Shown: in pieces, positions 9,155-18,499 of the stretch
Layout of the letters: the number at the start of each line of letters is the position of its first letter
Position numbering within the stretch: the first letter of the stretch is position 1
The notes under the pieces: model-generated
Told to the model about the DNA's origin: nothing
The model's database searches: none
The model's input: the letters and a program-made list of their open reading frames with translations, nothing else
Made by a program: the position numbers and the translations under genes
Assembly (NCBI RefSeq): GCF_014196595.1
Contig: NZ_JACIEA010000001.1
Location: 622,845-686,844 of the forward strand
Length of the DNA stretch: 64,000 nucleotides
Reading direction: 5' to 3'
Origin: Sphingorhabdus rigui
GTDB taxonomy: Bacteria; Pseudomonadota; Alphaproteobacteria; Sphingomonadales; Sphingomonadaceae

Positions 9155-12100
9155 ATGGCGGCCGCCAAAATTGCTAAAACTACCGGAAAACTGGACAAAA
9201 GCTTGCTGAAGGCAATGATTTCGGCGTTCGCTGAAACGGCGCTGCCCGGCGAAAATGAAGGCTTTGATGCCAAGGCAACGGAAGAGGCCGCCCGCTTTAC
9301 CATTCAAGCCGGCCTTCATCGCAAAGCTGGCACTGCCGCCATCGCCCTCGATAGTTTCACCGATGCGCAGGGCAGTTTGATGATGCGGATTGCGCTCAAC
9401 AACGACGACATGCCGTTTTTGGTGGATTCGGTGTCCGCCGCCGTTGCCGCCAATGGTATATCGGTGAAGCGCATCATTCACCCCGTATTGAGTGTCGTCC
9501 GCGATGATACCCTGACGCTCACCGATATCAGCCGGAAGCGCGTGGATGGTCAGGCCCGGGAATCGTTCATCTATCTTGAGACAGAGCGGGTCGATGCGCG
9601 GGAACGCCGCCAGCTTGAAGCCCATCTCACCACCGTTCTGGCCGATGTGCGCGGCGCGGTTACCGACTGGCGCGATATGCTTGCGGCGTTGTCGGCTGAC
9701 GCGGACAGCCTGCCGGAAAGTGAGGGCGCTGCGCTCCTTCGTTGGTTCTCCAAAAATAACATGACGGTTCTGGCGCACGAACGGATCAGTCGCGATGGCA
9801 CGCGGTCGGACCGCCTTGGCCTATCGCGCGTTACGGATGCACCGGTTCTTGCCGAAGACAGCGTTGGGCTCGCGATCAAATGGTTTGAAGACGGCGGCGT
9901 TGCACCGCTGGTGCTCAAGTCCAACCGGGTCTCAACGGTGCACCGCAACGTCCAACTGGATCTGATCGTCATTCCAGTTACAACCGGCGGTCGCATTACG
10001 GGCGTAGCGGTCACTGCAGGGCTTTGGACGAGCGCAGCACTCGCAACCACCCCAGAGGCAATACCCGTGCTGAGAACGCATCTGGCGGCGCTTATGGACC
10101 GGTTCGGCTTTGACCCTTCGGGGCATGCGGGCAAGGCGATGGCGCATGCACTGACGGCGCTACCACACGATCTTTTGGTTGCGCTAAAATTGGATGATCT
10201 GGAACGCGTTACGCTGACCGCAATGTCGCTCACGGATCGCCCGCGTCCCAAGCTGATTGCGCTGCGATCGCCGCTTGGCCGGCATCTCTACATTTTCGTC
10301 TGGTTACCGCGCGATGACGTTTCGACCGGTATTCGCAAGCAGATCCAGAATATGCTCATAGATGCCACGGGCGGTAGCTTGCTCGGCTGGACGATTGGTC
10401 TGGAGGATGGCGGCGTTGCCTTGCTGCGCTACACGCTCGACCTGCCAGATCGCGATCAAAAGGTCGACGAGGCCGCGTTGGATGACAAAGTCGAGCTCAT
10501 GGTGCGTGGATGGGAGCCCGCGGTGGAAGCGGCTCTCGCGTCGCTGACCGATGAAAAGCGCGCGGCCGCCATGCTCGTGCGTTACGGCGCCGGTTTCCCC
10601 GCCAATTATCGCAGCACGTATTCTACCGAAGAAGCCGCGCGTGATATGGTCGGCCTGCTGACCATGGAGCGCGACCACAGTAAAGTCACCCGGCTGTTCG
10701 TCGACGGCGAAAATCTTCGGCTCAAAATTTATAGCGGTGGCGGCGCGCTTCCGCTCAGCGATGTTGTTCCGGCGCTCGAGAATTTCGGTTTCGACGTGTT
10801 GGAAGAATCACCAACCGCATTGGGCGACGGCAATTATATCCACGATTTCCGACTGTCGCTGCGCGGCGGTGACGTTGCAATGGTGATGAAACGCGCGCAC
10901 GTCATTGAAGGCGCGCTGAGCCAGGTTTTGGACGGTAGCTTTGAAAATGATGTCTTTAACCAGCTGGTGACGGTCGGCGGTCTTGATCCGCAATCGGTCA
11001 TCTGGCTGCGGGCATGGTATCGCTATTTGCGTCAAACGGGTGTGACCTACGGCATGCCGACTGTTGTGTCGGCACTGGCCAAAAACGCCAATGTCACACG
11101 TTCGATCATTGCCCTGTTCGACGCGCGGCATAACCCGGCGCATTCCGGCGACCGCGAAAAAGAGGTCTCCAAATATGTGAAGTCGATTAACGCCGACTTG
11201 GCCGCGGTATCGGCGATCGACGAAGATCGTATATTGCGTCGTTTCTTGGCGATCGTCTTGGCCACGGTCCGCACCAACGCCTTTTCCGCTGCTGCGGCAG
11301 AAGCGCTGGCGTTTAAGCTTGATTGCGCGAAAGTCCCGGGCCTGCCTGCGCCGCTGCCTTGGCGCGAAGTGTTTGTGTATTCGCCGCGCGTCGAAGGCAT
11401 TCACTTGCGCGCTGGCCCCGTGGCGCGTGGCGGTTTGCGCTGGTCAGACCGGCGTGACGATTTCCGCACGGAAGTTCTCGGCCTGATGAAGGCGCAGCGC
11501 GTTAAAAACGCCGTAATCGTGCCGACAGGTGCAAAGGGTGGCTTTTATCCCAAGCGGCTGCCCGATATGCGCGTCGACCGTGATGCCTGGTTTGCAGAAG
11601 GCACCGAAGCCTATAAAATATTCATCCGTACCTTGCTGTCGATTACTGACAACATCGTCAACGACCGTATCGTGCATCCCGACAATGTCGTTATCCATGA
11701 CGGGGATGATCCCTATTTCGTTGTTGCCGCAGACAAGGGCACAGCGACATTTTCCGACACCGCAAACGCCATCGCGCTTGAGCGCAATTTCTGGTTGGGC
11801 GATGCTTTCGCCAGCGGCGGCTCGGTTGGATATGACCATAAGGCGATGGGTATCACCGCCAAGGGGGGCTGGCTTTCGGTCCAGCGCCATTTTGCCGAAA
11901 TGGGTATCGACGTGCAAAAGGAACCGGTCACGGTTGCGGGCGTCGGTGACATGTCCGGCGACGTTTTTGGCAACGGCATGCTGCTTTCGAAAACACTGAA
12001 AGTCGTCGCCGCATTCGACCACCGCCACATCTTTTTTGATCCCGATCCCGACCCAGCGGTCAGTTGGAAAGAACGCCAGCGCTTGTTCAATCTGCCGCGT

Positions 12101-13804
12101 TCAAGCTGGCTCGATTATGACAGAAAGCTGATTTCCAAGGGTGGTGGTGTATTTGCTCGTACCGAAAAATCTATCAAAATTTCACCTGAAATCAGGGTAT
12201 TATTGGGCATTGATGCGAAAGAGATTGAACCGTCTGCATTGATGACCGCGATATTGAAGGCGCCTGTGCAGCTGATGTGGTTTGGTGGGATTGGAACCTA
12301 TATTAAGGACCGAAGCGAAGGCCATTTGGATGTCGGCGATCCGGGCAATGACGCGATCCGCGTCAATGGTGCGGACGTTCAAGCACAGGTCATCGGCGAA
12401 GGTGCCAACCTTGGCGTCACGCAGGCGGGGCGTATTGGGTATGCATTGCGCGGCGGCCGGATTAATACCGATTTCATCGACAACAGCGCCGGCGTGGATT
12501 GTTCGGATAATGAGGTGAACATCAAAATTGCGCTCAATGCGCAAATGCGTGCCGGCAAGTTGAAAGAGCCTGCGCGCAACGTGCTGCTTGCGGATATGAC
12601 CGACGCCGTTGCGCATTTGGTGCTTGAGGATAACCGCCTCCAAACGCTCGCGCTTTCCATTGCGGAAACCGGCGGGGCAGGGGATTTGCCTGCCTATGTC
12701 CGGCTTATTGAAATCTTCGAAGGCTCTGGCAAGCTTGATCGCGCGGTTGAGGGGCTCGCGCCGAACGAGGAACTGTTCCGCCGCGCAAGTGAAGGGCGCG
12801 GTCTGACCCGGCCTGAATTGGCCGTGCTGCTGTCGACGGCAAAGCTTGCGGCGCAGGACGGCGTTGAAGACGCGCCTTTGGCACAAGATGCCTCAATGGA
12901 CAGCGAACTGCTGGCTGCGTTTCCAGAGGCGATGGTTAAGGCGCACAAAAGCGCGATCCTGTCGCACCGTTTGCGCAAGGAAATCATCGCGACCAAATTG
13001 GCCAACCGCATGATCAACCGGCTGGGCATGCTGCACCCGTTTGAGCTTGCTGAGGAAGAGGGCTGCGGCCTTGGTGATGTTGCGGCGGCCTTCGCCATAG
13101 CCGAACGCATCTATGATCTGCCTTCGCTGTGGCAGGCCATCGATACAACATCCATGCCGGAAGCAACGCGGCTGATGCTATTCAACCAAGCTGCCGTTGA
13201 AATTCGTGCACAGATGGCGGACATCATTCGCAACGCACATGAAGGCCGTGATGTCGGTGCTGCCACCGCCGTATATGCGCCCGTTGTGCAGAAATTGTCC
13301 GCCGCGCTTGACGGGTTGTTGCCCAATGATGTCCGGCTTCAGACGGAACGTTTTGGCGCACGGCTTACCGAAAATGGCGCGCCACGCAAAATTGCGGAAC
13401 GGCTTGTTGAATTGGCGCAGTTGGATGGTGCGATTGGCCTCGCGGCGTTGTCGTCGACCCAAAAGGGTGATGTGACTGCGCTGACGCGTGCGTTCACGAC
13501 GCTTGGCGATGCGCTTGGCCTCAGCTGGGCGCAAGGGGCGGCCATGCAGATTGATCCGCATGACCCGTGGGAGCGATTGCTGGTTGCGGGTCTGGCGCGC
13601 GATTTCCAAACGATGCGTTTGGATTTCCTGCGCCGCCGCGCCGCCAAGAAGCCGCTCGAGGATGCACAGGATTGGCTGCAAACCAACACCGTCCGCGTGC
13701 GTGCATTCAAGGCGATGGTCGACCGGGCCCGCATGGCAGGCATACCAACGCCCGCGATGCTGGCACAGGTTGCAGGTCAGGCAAGGGTGCTATTGGGGCG
13801 TTAA
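9155..13804 (+). CDS. NAD-specific glutamate dehydrogenase, large (180-kDa) type
   Basis: Oxidative deamination of glutamate to 2-oxoglutarate with NAD. The product is about 1,549 residues, the size of the bacterial L_180 class, with a long N-terminal ACT-like regulatory region, a central catalytic core and a long C-terminal extension. Core motifs include AGPVARGGLRWSDRRDDFRT and VIVPTGAKGGF, then DKGTATFSDTAN and GVGDMSGDVFGNGM. The frame is open from 8951, but the ATG at 9155 has AGGAG about eight bases upstream. The upstream part reads through the palindrome and lacks family likeness, so I chose 9155; 9113 is an alternative. The divergent symporter may supply its substrate. Confidence 0.95.
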   Translation: MAAAKIAKTTGKLDKSLLKAMISAFAETALPGENEGFDAKATEEAARFTIQAGLHRKAGTAAIALDSFTDAQGSLMMRIALNNDDMPFLVDSVSAAVAANGISVKRIIHPVLSVVRDDTLTLTDISRKRVDGQARESFIYLETERVDARERRQLEAHLTTVLADVRGAVTDWRDMLAALSADADSLPESEGAALLRWFSKNNMTVLAHERISRDGTRSDRLGLSRVTDAPVLAEDSVGLAIKWFEDGGVAPLVLKSNRVSTVHRNVQLDLIVIPVTTGGRITGVAVTAGLWTSAALATTPEAIPVLRTHLAALMDRFGFDPSGHAGKAMAHALTALPHDLLVALKLDDLERVTLTAMSLTDRPRPKLIALRSPLGRHLYIFVWLPRDDVSTGIRKQIQNMLIDATGGSLLGWTIGLEDGGVALLRYTLDLPDRDQKVDEAALDDKVELMVRGWEPAVEAALASLTDEKRAAAMLVRYGAGFPANYRSTYSTEEAARDMVGLLTMERDHSKVTRLFVDGENLRLKIYSGGGALPLSDVVPALENFGFDVLEESPTALGDGNYIHDFRLSLRGGDVAMVMKRAHVIEGALSQVLDGSFENDVFNQLVTVGGLDPQSVIWLRAWYRYLRQTGVTYGMPTVVSALAKNANVTRSIIALFDARHNPAHSGDREKEVSKYVKSINADLAAVSAIDEDRILRRFLAIVLATVRTNAFSAAAAEALAFKLDCAKVPGLPAPLPWREVFVYSPRVEGIHLRAGPVARGGLRWSDRRDDFRTEVLGLMKAQRVKNAVIVPTGAKGGFYPKRLPDMRVDRDAWFAEGTEAYKIFIRTLLSITDNIVNDRIVHPDNVVIHDGDDPYFVVAADKGTATFSDTANAIALERNFWLGDAFASGGSVGYDHKAMGITAKGGWLSVQRHFAEMGIDVQKEPVTVAGVGDMSGDVFGNGMLLSKTLKVVAAFDHRHIFFDPDPDPAVSWKERQRLFNLPRSSWLDYDRKLISKGGGVFARTEKSIKISPEIRVLLGIDAKEIEPSALMTAILKAPVQLMWFGGIGTYIKDRSEGHLDVGDPGNDAIRVNGADVQAQVIGEGANLGVTQAGRIGYALRGGRINTDFIDNSAGVDCSDNEVNIKIALNAQMRAGKLKEPARNVLLADMTDAVAHLVLEDNRLQTLALSIAETGGAGDLPAYVRLIEIFEGSGKLDRAVEGLAPNEELFRRASEGRGLTRPELAVLLSTAKLAAQDGVEDAPLAQDASMDSELLAAFPEAMVKAHKSAILSHRLRKEIIATKLANRMINRLGMLHPFELAEEEGCGLGDVAAAFAIAERIYDLPSLWQAIDTTSMPEATRLMLFNQAAVEIRAQMADIIRNAHEGRDVGAATAVYAPVVQKLSAALDGLLPNDVRLQTERFGARLTENGAPRKIAERLVELAQLDGAIGLAALSSTQKGDVTALTRAFTTLGDALGLSWAQGAAMQIDPHDPWERLLVAGLARDFQTMRLDFLRRRAAKKPLEDAQDWLQTNTVRVRAFKAMVDRARMAGIPTPAMLAQVAGQARVLLGR

Positions 13805-13808
13805 GCCT

Positions 13809-13937
13809 CTAGCTCTTGGATGGAGCCAACCCGGCGGGGTTGCCCTTGGTTGAGGGGTTCGAAGCGTTTTGCTTTTTGGGGCCCTCGGCCTTTGGTTTGC
13901 GGACTTCGCGGTTCGATTTCTTTTGGCTCTTTGCCAT
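13809..13937 (-). CDS. Small basic conserved hypothetical protein, 42 aa
   Basis: An ORF of 42 residues on the minus strand, starting MAKSQKKSNREVRKPKAEG and ending AGLAPSKS. It is highly basic and low-complexity (K, S, P, N) with no hydrophobic segment. An AAGGAAAA ribosome binding site precedes the ATG. Short proteins with a MAKSQ(K/R)xSNRExRKPK start recur in alphaproteobacterial genomes (recollection), which is why I prefer this frame over the two overlapping longer ones. Its stop lies 4 bp from the glutamate dehydrogenase stop. Function is unknown; disorder and nucleic-acid binding are guesses from charge. Confidence 0.7.
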   Translation of the reverse strand: MAKSQKKSNREVRKPKAEGPKKQNASNPSTKGNPAGLAPSKS

Positions 13938-14065
13938 GATGTTTTCCTTTCGGGGGTGGAGGGGACAACGTGCAAAGCGCCGGATCGTTCACGCGAACGT
14001 CCGGTGATCCTTATTTATATGCACGAATGGCCCCCGTTATAAGGGCACCCGCCGAAATGAGTTGA

Positions 14066-14659
14066 TTACGCGACTGCCTCTGCTTCACGCTTATAAATGC
14101 TGTTGAGCGGATGGCGGAACAGCTTCGTCACCATGGGTTCGAAAAACTCCAATGGCAGCGTGTCATAGTCCGGGTCGAATGATGGGCAGTCATATTTGTC
14201 GATGAATTCTTCGGTGTCAGCAAACCATTCATGACCGCGGAACTTTTCGCGCATGTCCCGATCAAGCCCAAGATGGTGAAAGAAGTTGTGACCTTGGAAA
14301 ATGCCGTGGTTTTGAACAATCCAGTGGAGCTTTTCCGAAACGAATGGCTTTAATATGGCAGCAGCAATGTCTGGGTGGTTTGCCGCGCCAAGTGTATCGC
14401 CAATGTCGTGCAGCAGCGCCATGACGACATAATCCTCGTCGCGTCCATCACGATGGGCGCGCGTTGCGGTTTGCAAGGAATGGGTCAAACGGTCCACTGC
14501 GAATCCACCAAAATCGCCATCGAGCAGTCGAAGATGGTCCAATATCCGTTGTCCGCCATTTTGCGAGAACGGGATATTGTGCCGCATGATGATCTGCCAA
14601 TCTTCTTGCGTGCTCTGTGACATGTCGTGGAAATTTGCGCGGTCTTCGTGGTTGTCCAT
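14066..14659 (-). CDS. HD-domain metal-dependent phosphohydrolase-like protein
   Basis: 197 residues. The HD signature is present as a first histidine in THSLQTATRAH, then MALLHDIGDTLG with the His-Asp pair. This predicts a metal-dependent phosphohydrolase of unknown substrate. The C-terminal half contains HHLGLDRDMREKFRGH and a conserved-looking acidic stretch. A GAGAGG site precedes the ATG. It diverges from the histidine kinase gene with 88 bp between them. No signal peptide, so cytoplasmic. Confidence 0.8.
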   Translation of the reverse strand: MDNHEDRANFHDMSQSTQEDWQIIMRHNIPFSQNGGQRILDHLRLLDGDFGGFAVDRLTHSLQTATRAHRDGRDEDYVVMALLHDIGDTLGAANHPDIAAAILKPFVSEKLHWIVQNHGIFQGHNFFHHLGLDRDMREKFRGHEWFADTEEFIDKYDCPSFDPDYDTLPLEFFEPMVTKLFRHPLNSIYKREAEAVA

Positions 14660-14747
14660 GGTTGGTATCCTCTCCCCAAAACCCTATCATGTCCGTGTGA
14701 TGAAACAAGTGCTTCATGCGCGCGCAAAATGCGGCTAGACCGATTTT

Positions 14748-15884
14748 ATGGCGGTACTTGAGCTTACAGACGAACCCTTCTTTGCCGATAAAAATCGTGC
14801 GTTTTGGAATCTCCATTCAGCCGGATGGGCAGGCGCAGTCATTTTGCGCGCCGCGTCGGGTATTGCCCAGGGGCAGCCCGTCAGCTTCCTTGTGCCCATC
14901 CTGATATCAGCGGTCACCGGTTATTCAATCACGCTTCTGCTCTCGGTTATTTACCGATTTCTGATTGATCAGCGGCCATTTATTACTTGGAGCCTGACGT
15001 TTGTCGCGGTGTCCTTGGCCACCATTGGTTACGCGTATATGGACGTGTGGGTGCTGCAAACCATTCGGGACGGGGTGGATGAAACGCCCTTTGCGCAGTT
15101 ATGGCTCGCCGCGATCTATATCAACTCGGTGCTGTTGGCGGCTTGGTCTGCGCTGTATTACGCGATCAATTATTTTGTGCGCGCTGAAGAGCAAGCGGAC
15201 CAGATGATGCGGCTTGAGGCGCAGGCCACCAGCGCGCAGCTGACCATGTTGCGATATCAGTTGAACCCCCATTTCCTTTTCAACACATTGAACAGCATAT
15301 CGACGCTCGTGCTGCTGAAGCAGACGGAGCAGGCAAATGCCATGTTGTCGCGGCTGTCCTCATTTTTGCGGTTTACGCTTATCAACGAAGCTGCGGCCAA
15401 GGTGCCACTGACGCAAGAGATCGAGACGTTGAAGCTCTATCTCGATATCGAAAAGATGCGTTTTGAAGAACGTCTGCGGACATATTTCACGATTGAGCCC
15501 GCTGTCGAGGACGCTCTGGTGCCGTCACTCCTCCTGCAGCCATTGGTGGAAAATGCCATCAAATATGCGGTGACGCCGAAAGAAGAGGGCGCCGACATTT
15601 CCGTGACCGCTCAACTCGTCGGTCAAAGGGTGCGGATTACCGTATCGGACACAGGACCGGGCTTGCAGCCGGGTCAGCAAGATCACAGCCTCTCCACCGG
15701 CGTTGGCATGGCGAACACACGCGAGCGACTTTCACAAGCTTATGGCGACGATCAACGCTTTGAACATTATGTAAAAGCGGGCGGAGGGTTTGAGGTTTTG
15801 TTGGAACTACCATATCAAAGCCGAATTATATCAGGGGAAGACAATCAAACGGGGGCTAAGCAGCAAGGACAAATATCCGCATGA
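14748..15884 (+). CDS. Sensor histidine kinase, LytS/YehU type
   Basis: 378 residues. About four hydrophobic segments fill the first ~150 residues. The His_kinase domain then has the phospho-acceptor motif LNPHFLFNTLNSI (His175), followed by an HATPase domain with PLVENAIKYAV (N box) and SDTGPGL (G1 box). It overlaps the response regulator start by ATGA (15881-15884), so the pair is translationally coupled. LytS-type kinases usually sense membrane or small-molecule signals. The signal here is unknown. Confidence 0.93.
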   Translation: MAVLELTDEPFFADKNRAFWNLHSAGWAGAVILRAASGIAQGQPVSFLVPILISAVTGYSITLLLSVIYRFLIDQRPFITWSLTFVAVSLATIGYAYMDVWVLQTIRDGVDETPFAQLWLAAIYINSVLLAAWSALYYAINYFVRAEEQADQMMRLEAQATSAQLTMLRYQLNPHFLFNTLNSISTLVLLKQTEQANAMLSRLSSFLRFTLINEAAAKVPLTQEIETLKLYLDIEKMRFEERLRTYFTIEPAVEDALVPSLLLQPLVENAIKYAVTPKEEGADISVTAQLVGQRVRITVSDTGPGLQPGQQDHSLSTGVGMANTRERLSQAYGDDQRFEHYVKAGGGFEVLLELPYQSRIISGEDNQTGAKQQGQISA

Positions 15885-16681
15885 GCATTCGTACAATATT
15901 GGTCGACGATGAAAAACTGGCAATTCAAGGCCTTGAATTAAGGCTGCAGCCGTTTGACGACATCGAAATCGTCGCCACCTGCCACAACGGTCGTGAGGCC
16001 ATTCGCAAGATTAAAACGCTGAAACCCGATCTGGTGTTTCTCGACATTCAGATGCCGGGATTTGATGGTTTTTCTGTCGTTCAGGGCGTGATGGATATTG
16101 ATCCACCGCTTTTCGTCTTTGTGACGGCCTATTCGGAACATGCCATTAAGGCGTTCGAAGCGCAGGCGATCGATTATCTCATGAAGCCGGTCGAGCCAGA
16201 ACGCCTTGCCGACACCATGGACCGTGTGCGCAGCAGGCTTGCCGACAAGCGCACATCGGATGAGCTGGACAGGCTTCGTACCGTCATCAATGAAGTCGCG
16301 CCGGATGCTGCGGATAATTTGAGTTCGATGGACGATGACCTGGCATCGACGCGGTTTGAAAAGCTTATCAATATCAAAGATCGCGGCCAGATTTTCCGCG
16401 TCGATGTGGAAAGCATCGAACGTATTGATGCCGCTGGCGATTATATGTGCATCTACACCGCCGACAACTCGCTCATCCTGCGCGAGACAATGAAGGATCT
16501 CGAAAAACGCCTTGATCCAAGGACGTTCCAGCGCGTCCACCGTTCGACAATTGTCAATTTGGATCAGGTGCGGCAGGTGAAGCCGCATACGAACGGCGAA
16601 TGCTTCCTTGTGCTCGAATCCGGCGCGCAGGTCAAAGTCAGCCGTTCCTATCGTGACGTCGTAGCCAGGTTTGTCCATTAA
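15881..16681 (+). CDS. LytTR-family response regulator
   Basis: 266 residues: an N-terminal receiver domain with phospho-acceptor Asp55 in LVFLDIQMPG and a switch lysine in YLMKPVEP, then a linker, then a LytTR DNA-binding domain (FRVDVESIERIDAAGDYM, TFQRVHRSTIVNL). It is the partner of the preceding kinase. LytTR proteins bind paired direct repeats. The targets are not evident, but the dienelactone hydrolase-like gene begins 11 bp after it and may be cotranscribed. Confidence 0.93.
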   Translation: MSIRTILVDDEKLAIQGLELRLQPFDDIEIVATCHNGREAIRKIKTLKPDLVFLDIQMPGFDGFSVVQGVMDIDPPLFVFVTAYSEHAIKAFEAQAIDYLMKPVEPERLADTMDRVRSRLADKRTSDELDRLRTVINEVAPDAADNLSSMDDDLASTRFEKLINIKDRGQIFRVDVESIERIDAAGDYMCIYTADNSLILRETMKDLEKRLDPRTFQRVHRSTIVNLDQVRQVKPHTNGECFLVLESGAQVKVSRSYRDVVARFVH

Positions 16682-16692
16682 GGAGAATGAGG

Positions 16693-17598
16693 ATGGCAGA
16701 AGCCGATACTTCACCGCGCATGAAGGCCAGTGACTTCCATCCCTATATTCTGGAAATTTTCGATGGCTATGTCCACGGCAAGCTGACCAAACGTGAATTC
16801 ATCCGCGAAGCCGGTAAATTCGCGGCTGCGGGCGTCACCGGTCTTATGATACTTAACCAGTTGCAGCCCGATTATGCTTTGGCGCAGCAGGTTAAGGCCG
16901 ACGATCCGGCAATTGTCACGTCGCGGGTGACGGTGCAAAGCCCCGATGGGCATGGCAGCATCAGCGGGTTGCTGGCGCGACCAGCCACGGCCAAGGGCAA
17001 GTTGCCAGCGGTATTGGTGATTCACGAGAATCGGGGGCTGAACCCGTATATTGAGGATGTCGTGCGTCGTCTCGCTAAGGCCGGTTATATGGCGTTTGGT
17101 CCCGATGGCCTGTCGTCAGTCGGCGGTTATCCGGGTAATGACGAAAAAGGCCGTGAGCTGCAGGCAAAGCTGAACCCTGGCAAATTATTGGAAGACTTTT
17201 TTGCCAGCTTTGAATTTCTGCGCGATCATGCCGACAGCACAAGCAAGGTTGGCGCGGTGGGTTTCTGCTACGGCGGCGGCGTCTGTAATGCGTTGGCTGT
17301 TGCCTATCCGGAAATGGCTGCGTCCGTGCCTTATTATGGTCGCCAACCAACTGCGGCCGAAGTTCCGGCCATTAAGGCGCCGCTGTTGATCCATTATGCC
17401 GAGGCCGACGAGCGCATCAACGCAGGCTGGCTCCCCTATCAGGCAGCGCTCATTGCGAACCAGAAGGCGTTTCAGGTGCATTTCTATCCGGGCACGCAGC
17501 ATGGCTTCCATAATGACAGCACGCCCCGTTTTGACAAAGCAGCGGCAGACTTATCATGGGCCCGCACGCTCGCGTTTTTCGGGAAAAATCTGCGTTAG
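16693..17598 (+). CDS. Dienelactone hydrolase family protein, probably exported
   Basis: About 301 residues. An alpha/beta hydrolase with VIHENRGLNPYIEDVVRR (oxyanion region), the cysteine-nucleophile-like GFCYGGGVCNALA, and YPGTQHGFHND carrying the catalytic histidine. The N terminus has LTKREFIREAGKFAAAG followed by a hydrophobic run, which resembles a Tat signal with KR in place of RR; many homologues have TRR there (recollection). The ATG at 16693 has AGGAG seven bases upstream, whereas the ATG at 16687 is too close. The stop TAG interlocks with the opposing tadA stop. The substrate is unknown. Confidence 0.85.
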   Translation: MAEADTSPRMKASDFHPYILEIFDGYVHGKLTKREFIREAGKFAAAGVTGLMILNQLQPDYALAQQVKADDPAIVTSRVTVQSPDGHGSISGLLARPATAKGKLPAVLVIHENRGLNPYIEDVVRRLAKAGYMAFGPDGLSSVGGYPGNDEKGRELQAKLNPGKLLEDFFASFEFLRDHADSTSKVGAVGFCYGGGVCNALAVAYPEMAASVPYYGRQPTAAEVPAIKAPLLIHYAEADERINAGWLPYQAALIANQKAFQVHFYPGTQHGFHNDSTPRFDKAAADLSWARTLAFFGKNLR

Positions 17599-18050
17599 CG
17601 CCGGTCTTTGAAAAACGCCTGAAGCAGTTCCGCCGATTCGTCGGCGGATATGCCCGAATATATTTCGGGGCGATGATGCACCGTGGGCTGTTCAAACAAG
17701 CGCGGACCATGCGCCACAGCGCCGCCCTTAGGGTCCTCAGCGCCATAATAGAGGCGGGCTATGCGCGAATGGGCGATTGCGCCTGCACACATCGCACAGG
17801 GCTCTAGCGTGACCCACAAGTCGCATCCCGTGAGACGGTCATTGCCAAGATGCGCCGCAGCGGCCCGGATGGCGAGGATTTCGGCGTGGGCAGTGGGGTC
17901 ATGATGCTCAAGCGGACGGTTGGCGCCACGGCCAATAATGACCCCATCCTTGACGACAATCGCGCCAACGGGCACTTCGCCTTGCGCGGCCGCTGCCTGC
18001 GCCAATTTGAGCGCTTCGTTCATCATTTCGCGGGCTTTAGACAACGGCAT
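17595..18050 (-). CDS. tadA: tRNA-specific adenosine-34 deaminase
   Basis: Zinc-dependent deamination of A34 to inosine in tRNA-Arg(ACG), needed for reading CGN codons. 151 residues. The deaminase signature is complete: HAE at residues 55-57 (Zn ligand and catalytic Glu) and PCAMC at 84-88 (two Zn cysteines). Size and motifs fit TadA better than guanine or cytosine deaminases. It diverges from rpmB with a 130-bp gap that probably holds both promoters. Confidence 0.93.
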   Translation of the reverse strand: MPLSKAREMMNEALKLAQAAAAQGEVPVGAIVVKDGVIIGRGANRPLEHHDPTAHAEILAIRAAAAHLGNDRLTGCDLWVTLEPCAMCAGAIAHSRIARLYYGAEDPKGGAVAHGPRLFEQPTVHHRPEIYSGISADESAELLQAFFKDRR

Positions 18051-18180
18051 GTTAGTTTGCTAGCGTAGATTACTGCTTTTGACCACACATCGGCTTGACC
18101 TTTTCGGTGTGGAGCGTTAGGGGCAGCGACTTTCGCGGGACAGTGATTCCGCATACACTTTTTTATACAGGACATACATC

Positions 18181-18471
18181 ATGGCGCGCATCTGCGAACT
18201 CACCGGTAAAGGCCGTCTGGTCGGCAACAATGTGAGCCACGCCAACAACAAAACCAAGCGTACATTCCTGCCTAACCTGCAGAATGTCACTTTGTTGTCG
18301 GATGCCCTTGAGCAGGGCTACAAGTTCCGCGTTTCGACCCACGGTCTGCGTTCGGTTGAGCATGTCGGCGGTCTCGACAACTGGTTGTTGAAGACTTCGG
18401 ACGAGAAGCTCTCGACAAACGCGCGCAAGGTGAAAAAAGAAATCGCCAAGAAGCAAAAAGCTGCGGCGTAA
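18181..18471 (+). CDS. rpmB: 50S ribosomal protein L28
   Basis: A basic protein of 96 residues beginning [20 protein letters not shown], the L28 signature, with the longer alphaproteobacterial C-terminal tail rich in lysine. An ACAGGA site precedes the ATG. It is monocistronic, with a strong intrinsic terminator at 18516-18545. There is a possible -35 TTGACC at 18095, but the -10 is not convincing. Confidence 0.97.
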   Translation: MARICELTGKGRLVGNNVSHANNKTKRTFLPNLQNVTLLSDALEQGYKFRVSTHGLRSVEHVGGLDNWLLKTSDEKLSTNARKVKKEIAKKQKAAA

Positions 18472-18499
18472 GCCTGACGGCTGCTTTCACGGCCTTTAG

